A DNA stretch of 64,000 nt from Triplophysa rosa. Its lineage: Eukaryota; Chordata; Actinopteri; Cypriniformes; Nemacheilidae. Both the position numbers and the translations under genes were made by a program. Within the stretch, counting starts at the first letter, position 1. Every line of letters starts with the position of its first letter. The stretch lies in assembly GCF_024868665.1 (NCBI RefSeq), contig NC_079895.1, positions 9,380,569 through 9,444,568 on the forward strand. Direction: 5' to 3'. The notes under the pieces were generated by a model. It made no database searches. It was given only the letters and a program-made list of their open reading frames with translations, and had not been told where the DNA came from. Positions 33,736 through 44,469 of the stretch are shown here, piece by piece.

Positions 33736-34689
33736 ATTATGAGACAGCACAATGAGGGTGAGAGGAAGACGGGCAAGATGGAGACTGGAGAGCAAGAGAG
33801 AGAGAAAGCTAAATCACAAAAAAAGAGATTTTTGATGCACTTGTTCAAAATAAAGCAATTACATCAAAAGGGGCAGGGCATCAGTGAACGCATCAATGCA
33901 ATGTTAAGCACTTCGGGCCATGCACGTGCATCCGATAAAACCATCTATACATAATAATCTGCATTATTCCGATTATTGTTTACTTACTCTGATGTTGTTC
34001 CAACAGGACTTCAATTTTTCTGTCAAATACAAAAGGAGACGTTTAGTAGATTGTCATCATCTGACAAAATCTTTGACTTTGATTGTGTTGAAAAATAATA
34101 TCCACTTTTTCCCTCTTGTGTCCCACTGAAATGTTTTAAACATAATGGGTATCATGTTACTCAATTGTATCAACCAACAATATAAAGAAGGTCCTATGTA
34201 TAAAATTAGACGAGAACCTGCTGATTCTGATGATTCCACTCCAGGAAAATCAAACCAAAAAACAGATGTGAAAATTTAACATTACCCGAGATTTTAACTT
34301 ACTTAAAATATAGCATTCTACAAACAGATGACTGGCCATGCAAAGATGTTATCAGGTGAGGACATGTCATGCAATGAAAACGAAGCTCTTAATGGCAATA
34401 AAACAGCCCCGGCAGCTGTGCCTACACTGCCCCCTAGGCTCATAACGGCGCTGCGGAGGAACTGCACCCCATGGTTAATGCCATAATTCGCTGTTGTACT
34501 GCAGAAACAAAACGTCTGTGAGGAAAAGCTAGTTTGCATTTGTTTTTTCTGTTTAATGTCATACTGGTTGTTTTTATATTTGACAGTTTATGCCCACCCC
34601 TAAATTTGTTTTGCCTTGGTTGCCAAAACATTGATGTGTTTGTAAACCTTACTCACATATTTTATGACTGGGATTTCATTTATTACATG

Positions 34690-35181
34690 CAGTGTTGGGT
34701 GTAACTAGTTACTAAGTAATTAGTTACTGTAATTTAATTACTTTCCCCTTGAAAAAGTAAAGTAAGGGATTTCTCTTATTTTTTCTGTAATTTAATTACA
34801 GTTACTTTTGATGTAATTAAACTAAATACTTTGTGTAATATATGTGTGTGCAATAGTGGAATTGACATCAAAATTCAAAGTCTAACTTTAAAATCCTTGC
34901 TTTAATGTATAATTCTCACATTTGTCATACTTTGGTCAGTTAATAATACTACTTTATGTAGTTTAATATTATTTGATTGAATTAATTAAATAAGCCCTTT
35001 CATGTCTATCCTTAAATCATTTAACTAATCAAGGTTGATGTAGGATATAGAAAGTAATTAGTAATAAGTAACTAAATACTTTTAGGACAGAGTAATTTGT
35101 ACAGTAATCTAATTACACTATTGAATATGTAATTAGTAACTAGTAATTAATTACTTTTTCAGAGTAACTTACCCAACACTG
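34690..35181. mobile_element. 492-bp hAT-type MITE with perfect 8-bp target duplication
   Basis: The termini are exact inverted repeats CAGTGTTGGG (34690) and CCCAACACTG (to 35181). ATTACATG flanks both sides (34682-34689 and 35182-35189), an 8-bp duplication as made by hAT transposases. The inside is built from repeated TAATTAGTTACT / AGTAACTAGTAATT motifs that are themselves inverted. It has no ORF and would need a transposase supplied in trans. Confidence 0.9.
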
Positions 35182-35189
35182 ATTACATG

Positions 35190-36388
35190 CGTCTGTGGAT
35201 GTACTGTGCACAAATATAATATTTGCCGACATCGAATAAGAGCAAAGTCATGTTGCCTGAATTTGTCATTATATTGTACAGTATTGTCATTTATGTGCCA
35301 TTTAAGATTTTTATGTTTTCGAGCATTTCAGCTGAGATTATAGTGGTTTGTGTGTTGCTTAGCACATTTTCTGTTCTTTAACCCATCAACAACAATCAGG
35401 AGATTTAATATTTAATGCTAGAATGAGACACATTTTAAATTCAATTCAAATGATTGATATAGTGCTTTTAACAGTGAGGATTTTGTAAAAATGCACTTGT
35501 GGCCCTCTGGGGGTCCACGGACCCCAGTCCATACTGATACCGTGTTAAAAACTGTGCAACTAATAACAGGACTAAACACAAATACACATATATGAATATT
35601 TATCATTTTTGTGAAAGGTTTTTAATTTGGCTTTGCATTATGATGAACCGGTTCATATGAAATTTATAGACAGCAGTTATGGTGCCCTTTGGACTGCTGG
35701 ATAATCCCTCGTCATAAACATCTCCATCAAACCCACGCCCACAGACATGAACACATGAACACATGCACACACATACATATACAGACACACACACACACGT
35801 AGATGGCTTATTAGATAACACTTTTAAGAGATCAATAAACAGCAGCTTATCAGGCTTCAAACTGATTAAAAGTACTGATTGCTAAATAAATGCAACAAAA
35901 GCCATATGTTTTAATAAATTCAAGACACTGGCAGCAAAATCATGACATTCAAACCATGCAAAAAAAGAGAATCTCATCATTTACGGTCAGACATTTACCC
36001 ATAAGCTTGTTGTTGCGGTAATGAGCTAAACGAAGCCGTACTGACATGCTGGTGTAGTGTTTCATGGGATACAAGGGATCTCTGAATTTGTTTGTGTTCC
36101 ACGCTGTGTTTGTCCAAAGGTACCACATGTTATTTGGTTGTTATGAGGGTTTTTGTGTGTAATAGTTACCACTAGATTCGCTCTGTGCCCTGTAACAAAA
36201 ACATCCAAAATTTTTGATAGTCACATTGCATTATCACAACACGGCACGCAAACGCTAAGAACACATACACATGGTACTATTCCTATTTTAAAAACATTAC
36301 TACACAGTACACTGTGATACAGTATTAAAGTGTTTTAGGTCACGTTATGGCCTTTTAATAAGAAGTTTCTTCTTAATCATCATTTTAA
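35190..36388. other. Intergenic, AT-rich
   Basis: The only features are a hAT-like scrap at about 35498-35550 (ggccctctgggggtccacgg) and a CA-rich tract at about 35755-35798. Nothing else is seen. Confidence 0.4.
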
Positions 36389-36661
36389 AGGGATCATTCA
36401 AAAATAAAAAAGCTGTCATCATTTACTCAGCATCCTGTCATTTCAAACCTGATATCCTTCTGCAGGACATTCACTGCTATTGTATAGACACAAAACCAAT
36501 GCCAGTCAATGGGTACCGCTGTTGTTCGGTTACCAACATTCAGCAAAATATCTCTTTTCTGTTCTGCAGAAGGAAGGAAGTCATACCGTTTTGAAATGAC
36601 AAGAGGGTAAATGATGACAGAATTTTCATCATTTATTTTGAATAAAATTTTTTGGGTCACT
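36389..36661. mobile_element. Intact TTAA-flanked MITE (273 bp)
   Basis: TTAA (36385-36388) is followed by AGGGATCATTCAAAAATAAA. The right end reads ...tttttgggtcact then TTAA (36662-36665). The interior phrases catcatttactcagcatcct, ggttaccaacattcagcaaa and gaaatgacaagagggtaaat match the other copies (4728-6775, 41526-41692, 51184-51385). This copy gives the full element order. It is non-coding. Confidence 0.8.
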
Positions 36662-37999
36662 TTAAGACTTAACTGCAAACAAACAGAAATCTAAGTAGTA
36701 CAAAGCTATCATATCAGGATGCAGTCTATATGCAGTAAATAAAAGATAACACAAAATGCTAGCTTTTATTTATTTTACTTTTTAAAATCTTGTTTCCAAC
36801 AAAATATGCATATTTTCTATAGGGCAAAAAAAGAAACATCTTAATGACAAAAAACGCATAACATTACAAACCACCATAAACTCCTGACTTACCATGGCGC
36901 AGACATCAGACTTTCCCATAAAATGTACACACACCCTACTAACCACTGGCTGATTTAGTCCTCAGTGTCATTTTTTTCACTCTCATATATTTAGTGTTTA
37001 TGCTTTGTTTGTGAGCAGAAATATTTGGACGGAATCAACAGCGTTTGTAATGTAAGGCAGCAACACCCAATTATTACCCCAAGAGGAGCCTTCCATTTCG
37101 GTTGAATCTATGGCTGCTAAATTTATCCAGGCATGCCTTAATGCAGGCCGAGCCAAAAGCCTGACTTTACAGTTCAAAGATCCTGCACCCTTACACATTC
37201 CTCTCTGCCCATAATGAAGGACTCGGGCATGCCAAGGGATGCACTGACTCCAACAATCAAAGAGCGAGATGGCGTGGACGACTGCACAACTGCAGCTAAA
37301 ACAACTGATTAATTTCAGAACAATACTATTTGATCAGCTGGTCCAAATTTGGAATTGTTACAGAGGACAAAAAGATAAATATTATAGATGGAAGGTACGT
37401 AGACTAAAACCTGGATTGTGGCACAATTTCGATCATTCTAAAGAGCACCAGTGTCATACAAACCAAAATCTTCTACGTTTGCTCTTTACTGTTAAATGTT
37501 GAGAGGAAACATGCGTGCTGTCAAAGCGCTTGACAAAGCAGAACCAAACAAACCCTTGTTTAGTGTTGTTGGCGGTCACCGTGTCCTGAATAATTCAAAA
37601 CACCTTGATGAGTGAAGGTTTATCGTCGAAAAGTGAGGGCTGGGCATTAGCGCACACACGAAAAGACGGAGAGAGAGGGATGAGTCGAGAAATGTATCAT
37701 TTGAGTTTAAAACGCATTCATTCCCGGGTCATGAATAATTTGGCAACACAACACTAATTTTGCATTAGACCGCCGATTCACAGCTCAAAAACACTCTCCA
37801 ACTCTCATGGGCTGTTTACCCATGTGTCGGTATTTCTTGCCGGATTTCTTTTTTTTTTGTTAGTAATGCTTTTCCACCAAATGCTTGTCGAAATGACCTA
37901 TATTCACCTCAAGGAGCGCTTGGGGTAAAAGCAGTACTAACTGAAAAAGGGGCATAAATACCAAAGGAGGAAATCATGGAAATGGCGATGGTGCTCGTC

Positions 38000-38240
38000 A
38001 GGTCTCCGAGCGACCACATGGGAAGTCCCGGTTGCATTGGCTGGCGCGCAGACGGTAGAGCTTCATGCTGCTCCACTATTAGTACACCCTCCGCCGGTTT
38101 AATATTTAATTGCGCTGATGGACTGCATCTGTGCTGCTCCGTGATGCAAACATTATTATACATACTAAGTGGCTTAATTGTAATTAGAGCTGAAAATTTA
38201 ATTAAACCCAACAATAAAAGAGACGGTAGCTAGTTTTTCA
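38000..38240. promoter_or_regulatory. Enhancer-like island with clustered homeodomain cores
   Basis: A GC-rich left part (gcattggctggcgcgcagac) passes into a run of TAATATTTAATTGCGC, GTAATTAGAGC and TTTAATTAAACCC. At least three ATTA-type homeodomain cores sit within 120 bp. The stretch is repeat-free. It is a good candidate for a developmental enhancer by composition; target and activity are unknown. Confidence 0.4.
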
Positions 38241-39179
38241 TTCGCTTTTCCCTCTGTCCCCAATGGCTTGATTTAGTTAACTCTTGCCCCTCTCCGTTGG
38301 GAATATATTTCTCTTTTAATGCGACATGCTGGAATATTTTATTCGCCATATTCCAAATGTAAGAAACTGCTAGTGGATTTAGTTCACAGCCCATGAAAAG
38401 TATTTCACAACATATGAATGTCCCCGCCTCAGAATCAGATTTTGAAATAATAAGCATCAAAGTTTGATTTCAATCATTCATTTCACTATGATTTCAACAT
38501 TTGACATGGTCTTACTCAGTCAATATTAAAGATATCAAGATTACAGTTTCACAGAATGTTCTTGACACTATGTAGGATGATTTTATGTAGAAAACATCAA
38601 ACTTTAGCTTTATACATGCAGGGTCACAAATGTGTCTTCAGTTCTTTAAACAACACTTTGAAAAATGTTAAAATTCCCCCAAGCAGAAAAGAATAAAAAA
38701 CTGTACTGTAAATGTACATTCCAACTATACATTAAAATACAGCTATGCATTACAAAATAGAATAGAATTTTGTTAATAATATAATTTAACTACTGCTATG
38801 AAATCTATCAATTCATAGTACTTAGTTTCTACCCTTGGGGGGTAAAACATAAATAGTACATTGTAAGTATATTATCACAACTGAATAAACCCATATATTG
38901 TGATAGAACAATATAATAAAGTAACAATGCGATAACTATTTAACAAAGAAATAACTACACACAGCCCGGGTAACACGTAGCCCTGCTTCTGAATCATTAC
39001 TGTGTTAGAAGATGGTCTTAATTTCCAGTAGGGCAAAAGCTTACTCACAGGCCAGACAACTCGTTTACTTTAGCCAAAAATTAAAAATGACAACCACGCA
39101 CGTGAACACAATTAGACCTAGCATTTCGCATTTCCTCAGAAACAAATAGGCATTCCGCACTATCCCGCTCATCATATTT

Positions 39180-39500
39180 CTACTCTTTTATTTGCACACA
39201 AACACTAGTGGCCTCCCCCGCTGTCTGTTGCGATGTATTATTTATTAGATGTTCCGCGTGTTAGCAGGGCTGCTGGTGGGCCGAGCAGTAAATAGCACAG
39301 TGTTAGGCGACATGATTTTGCACTTTGCTAGCAGACCCGAAGAGGCTGATTAGGGCCAAAGCCAGGCGACAAGCTGAGAAAAATGTCAAGCATGTCCCCT
39401 TGTAGCTGGCCTGACAACCACAAATAAAGCCTGATCCATTAAAAACTGGCTGCCAACTTAGACAGAGAGTTAACAGGGGCTGGATCTTTTAAGGTTAGAT
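39180..39500. promoter_or_regulatory. Enhancer-like island
   Basis: Clean sequence with ttagcagggctgctggtggg, gaggctgattagggccaaag and ataaagcctgatccattaaa. No simple repeats and no coding pattern. It has sharp compositional borders with AT-rich flanks. The regulatory role is inferred from these features and from the satb2-proximal gene desert. Confidence 0.35.
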
Positions 39501-41525
39501 AAAACCAATGTGTCGAAGGCATATGACGGGTTGGGTCATCTGTCTCTTGCTATTTAGATGAGTGGTTACATCAACCTACCCATGGGCCATTGAAAGAGGG
39601 TAAGTATGTCCAGCCATCTGTGTATTAGTCTCTCTGTATGTCTGTGTCTCATCTATCAGGAAGCCTTTAGTCACTCAACACGAGAAGCGAAGTTACACAT
39701 TTCAGCCTCACAAGGATAAACATGAAGCACTGCATGCCATTGATTATCTTTTAGACTTTGTGAAAGGAGGATTAGGCTACAGTACATTTTTGTGACTAAA
39801 TAACAACAACAGAATATCTCAGAGGTAAACAATGAATGAAAACATGTTCCCGTTTTTCCATTGTCTGACAGCCGATCAGACAACTGTGGAGAGGAGTGCA
39901 CGGATAGGGCACGAAATTCACTTGCCTTATCATTTAAATATCCAACAATGATCTTGTGGTATTTGAAACAAATTGTTCAGCATTGGTAAATGTCTATGTG
40001 TTTATGCTCATTAATCATTACCAATCAATCTATATTGGATATGAGAGGTCTGTACACCAAATGGTATTAATGCGGATACTTGCATTTTTGAGGATGCTTA
40101 AAAAAATAAGTTAACAGGTTTATATGTAGTTATTTAAAAGTACAGTGTCTAATCTCTCTATTATTAATAGCAATGAAAGAAAAAATAGTTTCCAAGCAGG
40201 TTTCCCAATCTAAATAATAAAATACAAATATAATCGTCTGCCATAATTGGGACAAACATGCAGGCTCTGCCAAGGTCTACAAAAACAAACAGAGGAAAAT
40301 TAACAGACTAAACACAAACAAACAGAGGAACATTAACAGACTAAAAGATTCTAATGATATCAAAGAGGACATGGGCTCTTTGTTTCGTACAGTAAGTGGG
40401 TAATGGTGGGAGTACAATGTGTGTTTGGCAGAGGGCATCAGGGCACAGTGTAACACATCTGTTCACAAGCTGTGGCATCACCGACAACCTCTGACTGTGT
40501 CTGTACCTCTGAGTTGACCACATAAGAGAGTGGTAAGAGAAAGAGAGATAAAAGCTGCAGTAACACAGTAGATACAGTATTACAGAACAACAGTGGCTGC
40601 CACTTTGCATCACTCGTGCAGGTTAGTTTACCTTGACAACTCAGACTTCTGACAGCCGATCCCTCACTGAAACCAATTACCTGCTTCTTTCTCTTTCTGG
40701 CTGCTTCATTCAAACAAACAACACATTCAATTCCTTCTGTTCAGTATTTTCCTATGGTAAACCAAAGCTACACAAAGGTTTACTGTTCAGTTACGAAGGA
40801 TCTAATTGTTGCCAAGCTCGACCATAAATATGCACACAACCGATCATCGCCATCCCCATTATACACATCAGGAGGTAGAAAGACTCGCTACACAAGACAC
40901 ACACAAACTTGGAGATGTGGGGGGTCTGGCCCACAGACAGTTTAAGAAGGCGGGAGGATGCGGTTGGGTGTCACCAGGTTGTCATTAGCTCAGCATCTGT
41001 AACCATCACACATTCCATCATGTGACTCAGGGGTGTGGAGGCGGCACATTTACTGGGCTCTTAATTAAACCACACAGGCAATCTGCACGGACACCCCCCA
41101 ATGCTAGGACCCAAGGGGCCACACCTAACGGAAGGTGATGGCCGTGTCTTCATATCTGCTGGTTCTCTATGGTGTCTTAATTACAGTATTTCCATTTCCT
41201 CTTGCTTGGGCGCCTTTGGATACCGGTTCTATACTATATACTAGATACCGGCTCTACTCTGAGTTTTAAAGCTCATTCAATTAGCAATGGTACATGCATT
41301 TGCAAAACAACTGCATGAGTACATAAGCAGCAGACAAGAACTAGGGCTCAAATTCCCAGCAGAGACTTTAGTCTTTGGGAGAAGTGGCTTTTGTATAATG
41401 TTGAGTAGGACTGAATTATCTTGATTTATCTATAGACATAATATATTCCAGGTTTAAGCTACATGAAAAAGGGAACAATTTAGCTTAATCTTTGTTTTAG
41501 ATCTTTACATTGATGAAGGTCTTAA

Positions 41526-41692
41526 AAGGACGGATTACGCAGAAATGAAAAATCTGTCATTATTTACTCACCTTCACGTCATTCCAGACCCATATGATTT
41601 TCTTTATTTCATCAAAGACAAAAGATTTACGGCAGACTGTTTACTCTTCCATGCAATGAAGAATGGTGACCAGGGGTTTTAAAATGACAAGA
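41526..41692. mobile_element. Truncated TTAA-type MITE
   Basis: TTAA (41522-41525) is followed by AAGGACGGATTACGCAGAAA, then tctgtcattatttactcacc and ttccagacccatatgatttt, the left half of the element. The right end is missing; sequence after about 41692 is unrelated. Confidence 0.6.
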
Positions 41693-42621
41693 AAAGCTAT
41701 TAGCATTAGCATTTACAAAACAATTTTGGGTGGGGATTCATTTCAATGAGTCAGACAACTAGAATGTACTTTAAAACACATTCCACATGCATTTGATATG
41801 ATTTTTTTAATCAAAATTCTCTGATTCACTGTGACGTTTGGTGAATCAAATACAGGATACCGTAGAGATGTTGTTTACCGCAGAGAGGGGTTAAAACAGC
41901 ATTTAAATGTGATTTCCCATCATCATGCAAAAGGGTGTGATTGGTTAATTTTACATTTGGACTCACAGTCTTTGTGGTTTTAATGTTGTTGTTTTATTGT
42001 ACTCTTAATGGAAAACCTACTGCTCGTAGCCCATTCATTTAAAGTGCCTTTAATGACTAGCTGTATTGGCTAGTTGCTCTTGCTGCGGTCACTAATTACT
42101 AAACATTTCTGGAGAGTGTGCTGTTAAAAAAAAGCTGTCAAAAATATATATGGTTATTTAACGCTTTAAATTATATTATTCACAGATGCCAACATGGTCA
42201 AGAGAAACTGCAATACCCTTAATCCTGTCACATACAGATTTGGAAATGTCATTGAAAGTATACTGTGTAACATAATGCCCACAAAATCTTGAGTGAAAAA
42301 AAGTCTTAAAGAAGCCTGATCATAACCCTGTGTGCAGATGACCACAATACTGGCAGGGCAATATAGTGATTTGTTATGTATTTTTGTGTGTATGTCTGCC
42401 TATATTTAAACACCAGCTACTTTTGAAGGGTGAACTTAGTCATTGTGTTTTTCTCTCAAACAAACCACAAAACCTTATCCTACTGGTCACGCTGGGTTCA
42501 AAACACTAGACACGGAAGGACAAATGTACTGAAGATAATGTACAATACATGCACAGAAAAGCGTGAGCGAATTATACTGAGATGTCTAAATGTCTTGTGA
42601 TCATTTTACAGGTTTAACATT
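41693..42621. other. Intergenic, AT-rich, no feature seen
   Basis: Unique AT-rich sequence between two transposon copies. No exon, island or simple repeat of note. Confidence 0.4.
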
Positions 42622-43046
42622 TGTGACCCTGGATCACAAAACCAGTCTTAAGTAGCACAGCAACATTTTTAGTAAAAGCCAAAAATACATTGTATGGGTC
42701 AGAATTATCTATTTTTCTTTTATGCCAAAAATCATTAGGATTTTAAGTAAAGATGAAGATATTTAGCAAATTTCCTACCATAAATATATCAAAACTTTAT
42801 TTTTGTGAGTGGATGGCCTGCTACAGTGCCTCCGATTAACAACTTCGAAGGCGATTTTCTCAATATTTTGATTTTTTTGCACACTCAGATTCCAGAGTTT
42901 TAAACTGTCGTATCTCCACCTGATATTGTCCTATCCTAACAACCCATACATCAATAGAAAGCTTAATTATTCAGCTTTCATGTGATGTAAAAATCTCAAT
43001 TTTTAAAAATTGACCCATAAGACTGGTTTTGTTGTCCAGGGTCACA
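42622..43046. mobile_element. 425-bp TGTGACCCTGGA transposon, full copy
   Basis: The left terminus TGTGACCCTGGATCACAAAA and the right terminus TTGTTGTCCAGGGTCACA are inverted repeats. The body matches the copy at 8903-9337 in reverse order of conserved blocks (for example gccaaaaatcattaggattt). Its right 171 bp is nearly identical to 43965-44135. Confidence 0.8.
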
Positions 43047-43129
43047 TATGGTCGAATCGGAGAACAAATTATTTAATAAACCTGGCAGAGCGTACTCATA
43101 ATAGATATAAGAAGTGTATCTGACACTCA

Positions 43130-43850
43130 GGAACGATATAATTATGTTCAATTACCTGTGTACCTTGTCCGGGATTTGCAGATGACAGTTAGGGTATGCC
43201 ACGAGTCGCGTTTGAAGTGACGTCAACACCCTCTTCGACTGATTAGCTAGAGGAGGAGCTGTCAATCTAGAACTAGTGGACCAATGGTGAAGCAAAAGCC
43301 CGCCTTAATACCTTGAACTCGAACTGCAGCATTTGGAAAAGCAAGCGCAGAACGTGGAAAAACAAGCGAGGGAAAAAATAACGTATGCGTAGAAAAAATG
43401 AAAATATAAGCAGAAAATATCAAAGAACACAAAAATGAGTAAAACAACCCACGAAAACATTATTTGTGTGCGATTTGGACAACTTTGTCTTTATGTATTA
43501 ATTTTGTGCAATATAATTTAAAATGTGTTTAAAGTTCTGACTCACGGATTTAATTTACGCTTATTATATTTTTAAATATGCCCGCAATACTTTTAACGGA
43601 ATTCTGATCCCATACACACCTAGTGTCCTACCTGCTTTTATGAAACGAGACAGCCTCGATGACGTAGCAGCCTTCAAATGAGACCTCAGGAGGACGCAGT
43701 CTTCCGAAATGAGACAATGCGTATGGCAACACGCAAATGCGGAAGTGGTTATACAGCATGTGGGACGCAGCAGCTGTTGTTCTGTTATTATGGATCACGA
43801 TTACGCTTTGGCGAGTAAAGGAAACCCCCAAAAAGTGTAAACGTAGGCCA
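43130..43850 (+). promoter_or_regulatory. CpG-rich promoter-like segment with ETS site
   Basis: After AT-rich flanks the DNA becomes CpG-rich (gccacgagtcgcgtttgaag, gacgtcaac, atgacgtagcag). It carries a canonical ETS/GABP motif GCGGAAGTGG (43739-43748), a second inverted TTCCG at 43702, and a CRE-like tgacgtca-type half site (43219). The segment runs directly into an open first exon. This looks like a TATA-less housekeeping or transposon-derived promoter. Orientation + is inferred from the exon that follows. Confidence 0.45.
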
Positions 43851-43851
43851 A

Positions 43852-43943
43852 ATGAGGCAAGCAGCTCTCTCTAAATGGAGAGAGCTTCGCGACCAACTTG
43901 GACTCGACAGAGACTCCGCTCTCGCATGTGTTTTAATAGACAG
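43852..43943 (+). CDS. Putative first coding exon of an unrecognised gene (truncated by assembly gap)
   Basis: ATG at 43852 opens MRQAALSKWRELRDQLGLDR followed by DSALACVLID and two nucleotides, then a consensus donor AG|gtaagc at 43943/43944 (phase 2). The SKWRELRDQLGL pattern is helical and charged, and resembles N-termini of transposon-derived zinc-finger-type host genes in fish (weak recollection). The frame is closed upstream by TAA at 43816-43818. A separate short ATG frame (from about 43791) precedes it. The next exon is not visible. An N and a duplicated repeat start 21 bp after the donor, so the gene may be broken or mis-assembled. Confidence 0.4.
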
Positions 43944-43964
43944 GTAAGCACATTTTTTTTATTN

Positions 43965-44135
43965 TTTGCACACTCAGATTCCAGAGTTTTAAACTGTCGT
44001 ATCTCCACCTGATATTGTCCTATCCTAACAACCCATACATCAATAGAAAGCTTAATTATCCAGCTTTCATGTGATGTAAAAATCTCAATTTTGAAAAATT
44101 GACCCATAAGACTGGTTTTGTTGTCCAGGGTCACA
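43965..44135. repeat. Near-identical copy of 42876-43046 directly after an assembly N
   Basis: From the base after N (43964) to 44135 the sequence equals the right 171 bp of the transposon at 42622-43046 except for two substitutions. The other copy in the window (8903-9337) is far more diverged. Either a very recent truncated insertion or, more likely, a gap-closing artefact. Confidence 0.85.
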
Positions 44136-44232
44136 TTTGAAGAGTACTCGGATTAGAGTCTTCACATAGGGAGGTGGTACTAAATAGCATCTCTTGTCAC
44201 TTATTGGATGACACAGCTCAGTTGAAAAGTAA

Positions 44233-44469
44233 AAAAATCCCATTGGCCCTTCACTCCTTGTGATTGAGGTAAGTCTAAGACACCCAGCACCACACGCCAC
44301 AAGGATACTGTATATGGCCAGTTTAGCCACCATCCTTACCACTGGTGGAAATGGTTTTACCATCAATAACACAGTGCCAGAGTTCCACAGGGCCTACATA
44401 CTATGTGGTTTGACTGCAAACCTGTTGCACCACAGAAACATTGAATTAGAATTGATTCAGAAAAGGTAA
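44233..44469 (+). CDS. Possible internal exon of the same unrecognised gene
   Basis: The frame is open from after a TAA (44230-44232) to a good donor AAAAG|gtaact at 44469. It reads VSLRHPAPHATRILYMASLA, TILTTGGNGFTINNTVPEF and HRAYILCGLTANLLHHRNIE. A pyrimidine-rich run ending tgattgag (about 44268) could be an acceptor. The protein pattern is moderately protein-like but unassigned. If the upstream 43852 exon is real, this could be its continuation. It could equally be chance. Confidence 0.22.
   Translation, partial: KNPIGPSLLVIEVSLRHPAPHATRILYMASLATILTTGGNGFTINNTVPEFHRAYILCGLTANLLHHRNIELELIQKR

Larger units (their letters stand above)
29893..34689. other. Intergenic with enhancer-like islands and small repeats
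   Basis: Clean GC-balanced islands lie at about 30390-30850 and 33360-33735 (listed separately). An AT-rich repeat-like block lies at about 29949-30120 (aaagtgcactaaaataaact). A (GT)n tract is at 30568-30587 and (GACA)n at 33297-33325. Short scraps of the TTAA element lie at about 31998-32035 (gttcaccctaaaatgaaaat) and 33980-34250. No exon is seen. Confidence 0.35.
36666..41525. other. Intergenic with several enhancer-like islands
   Basis: Candidate islands lie at about 37010-37245, 37540-37790, 38000-38240, 39180-39500 and 41000-41220, separated by AT-rich DNA. They are clean, GC-balanced and rich in ATTA/TTAAT cores. A right-end scrap of the TGTGACCC element lies at about 38619-38635. No splice-bounded exon was found. 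Confidence 0.35.
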
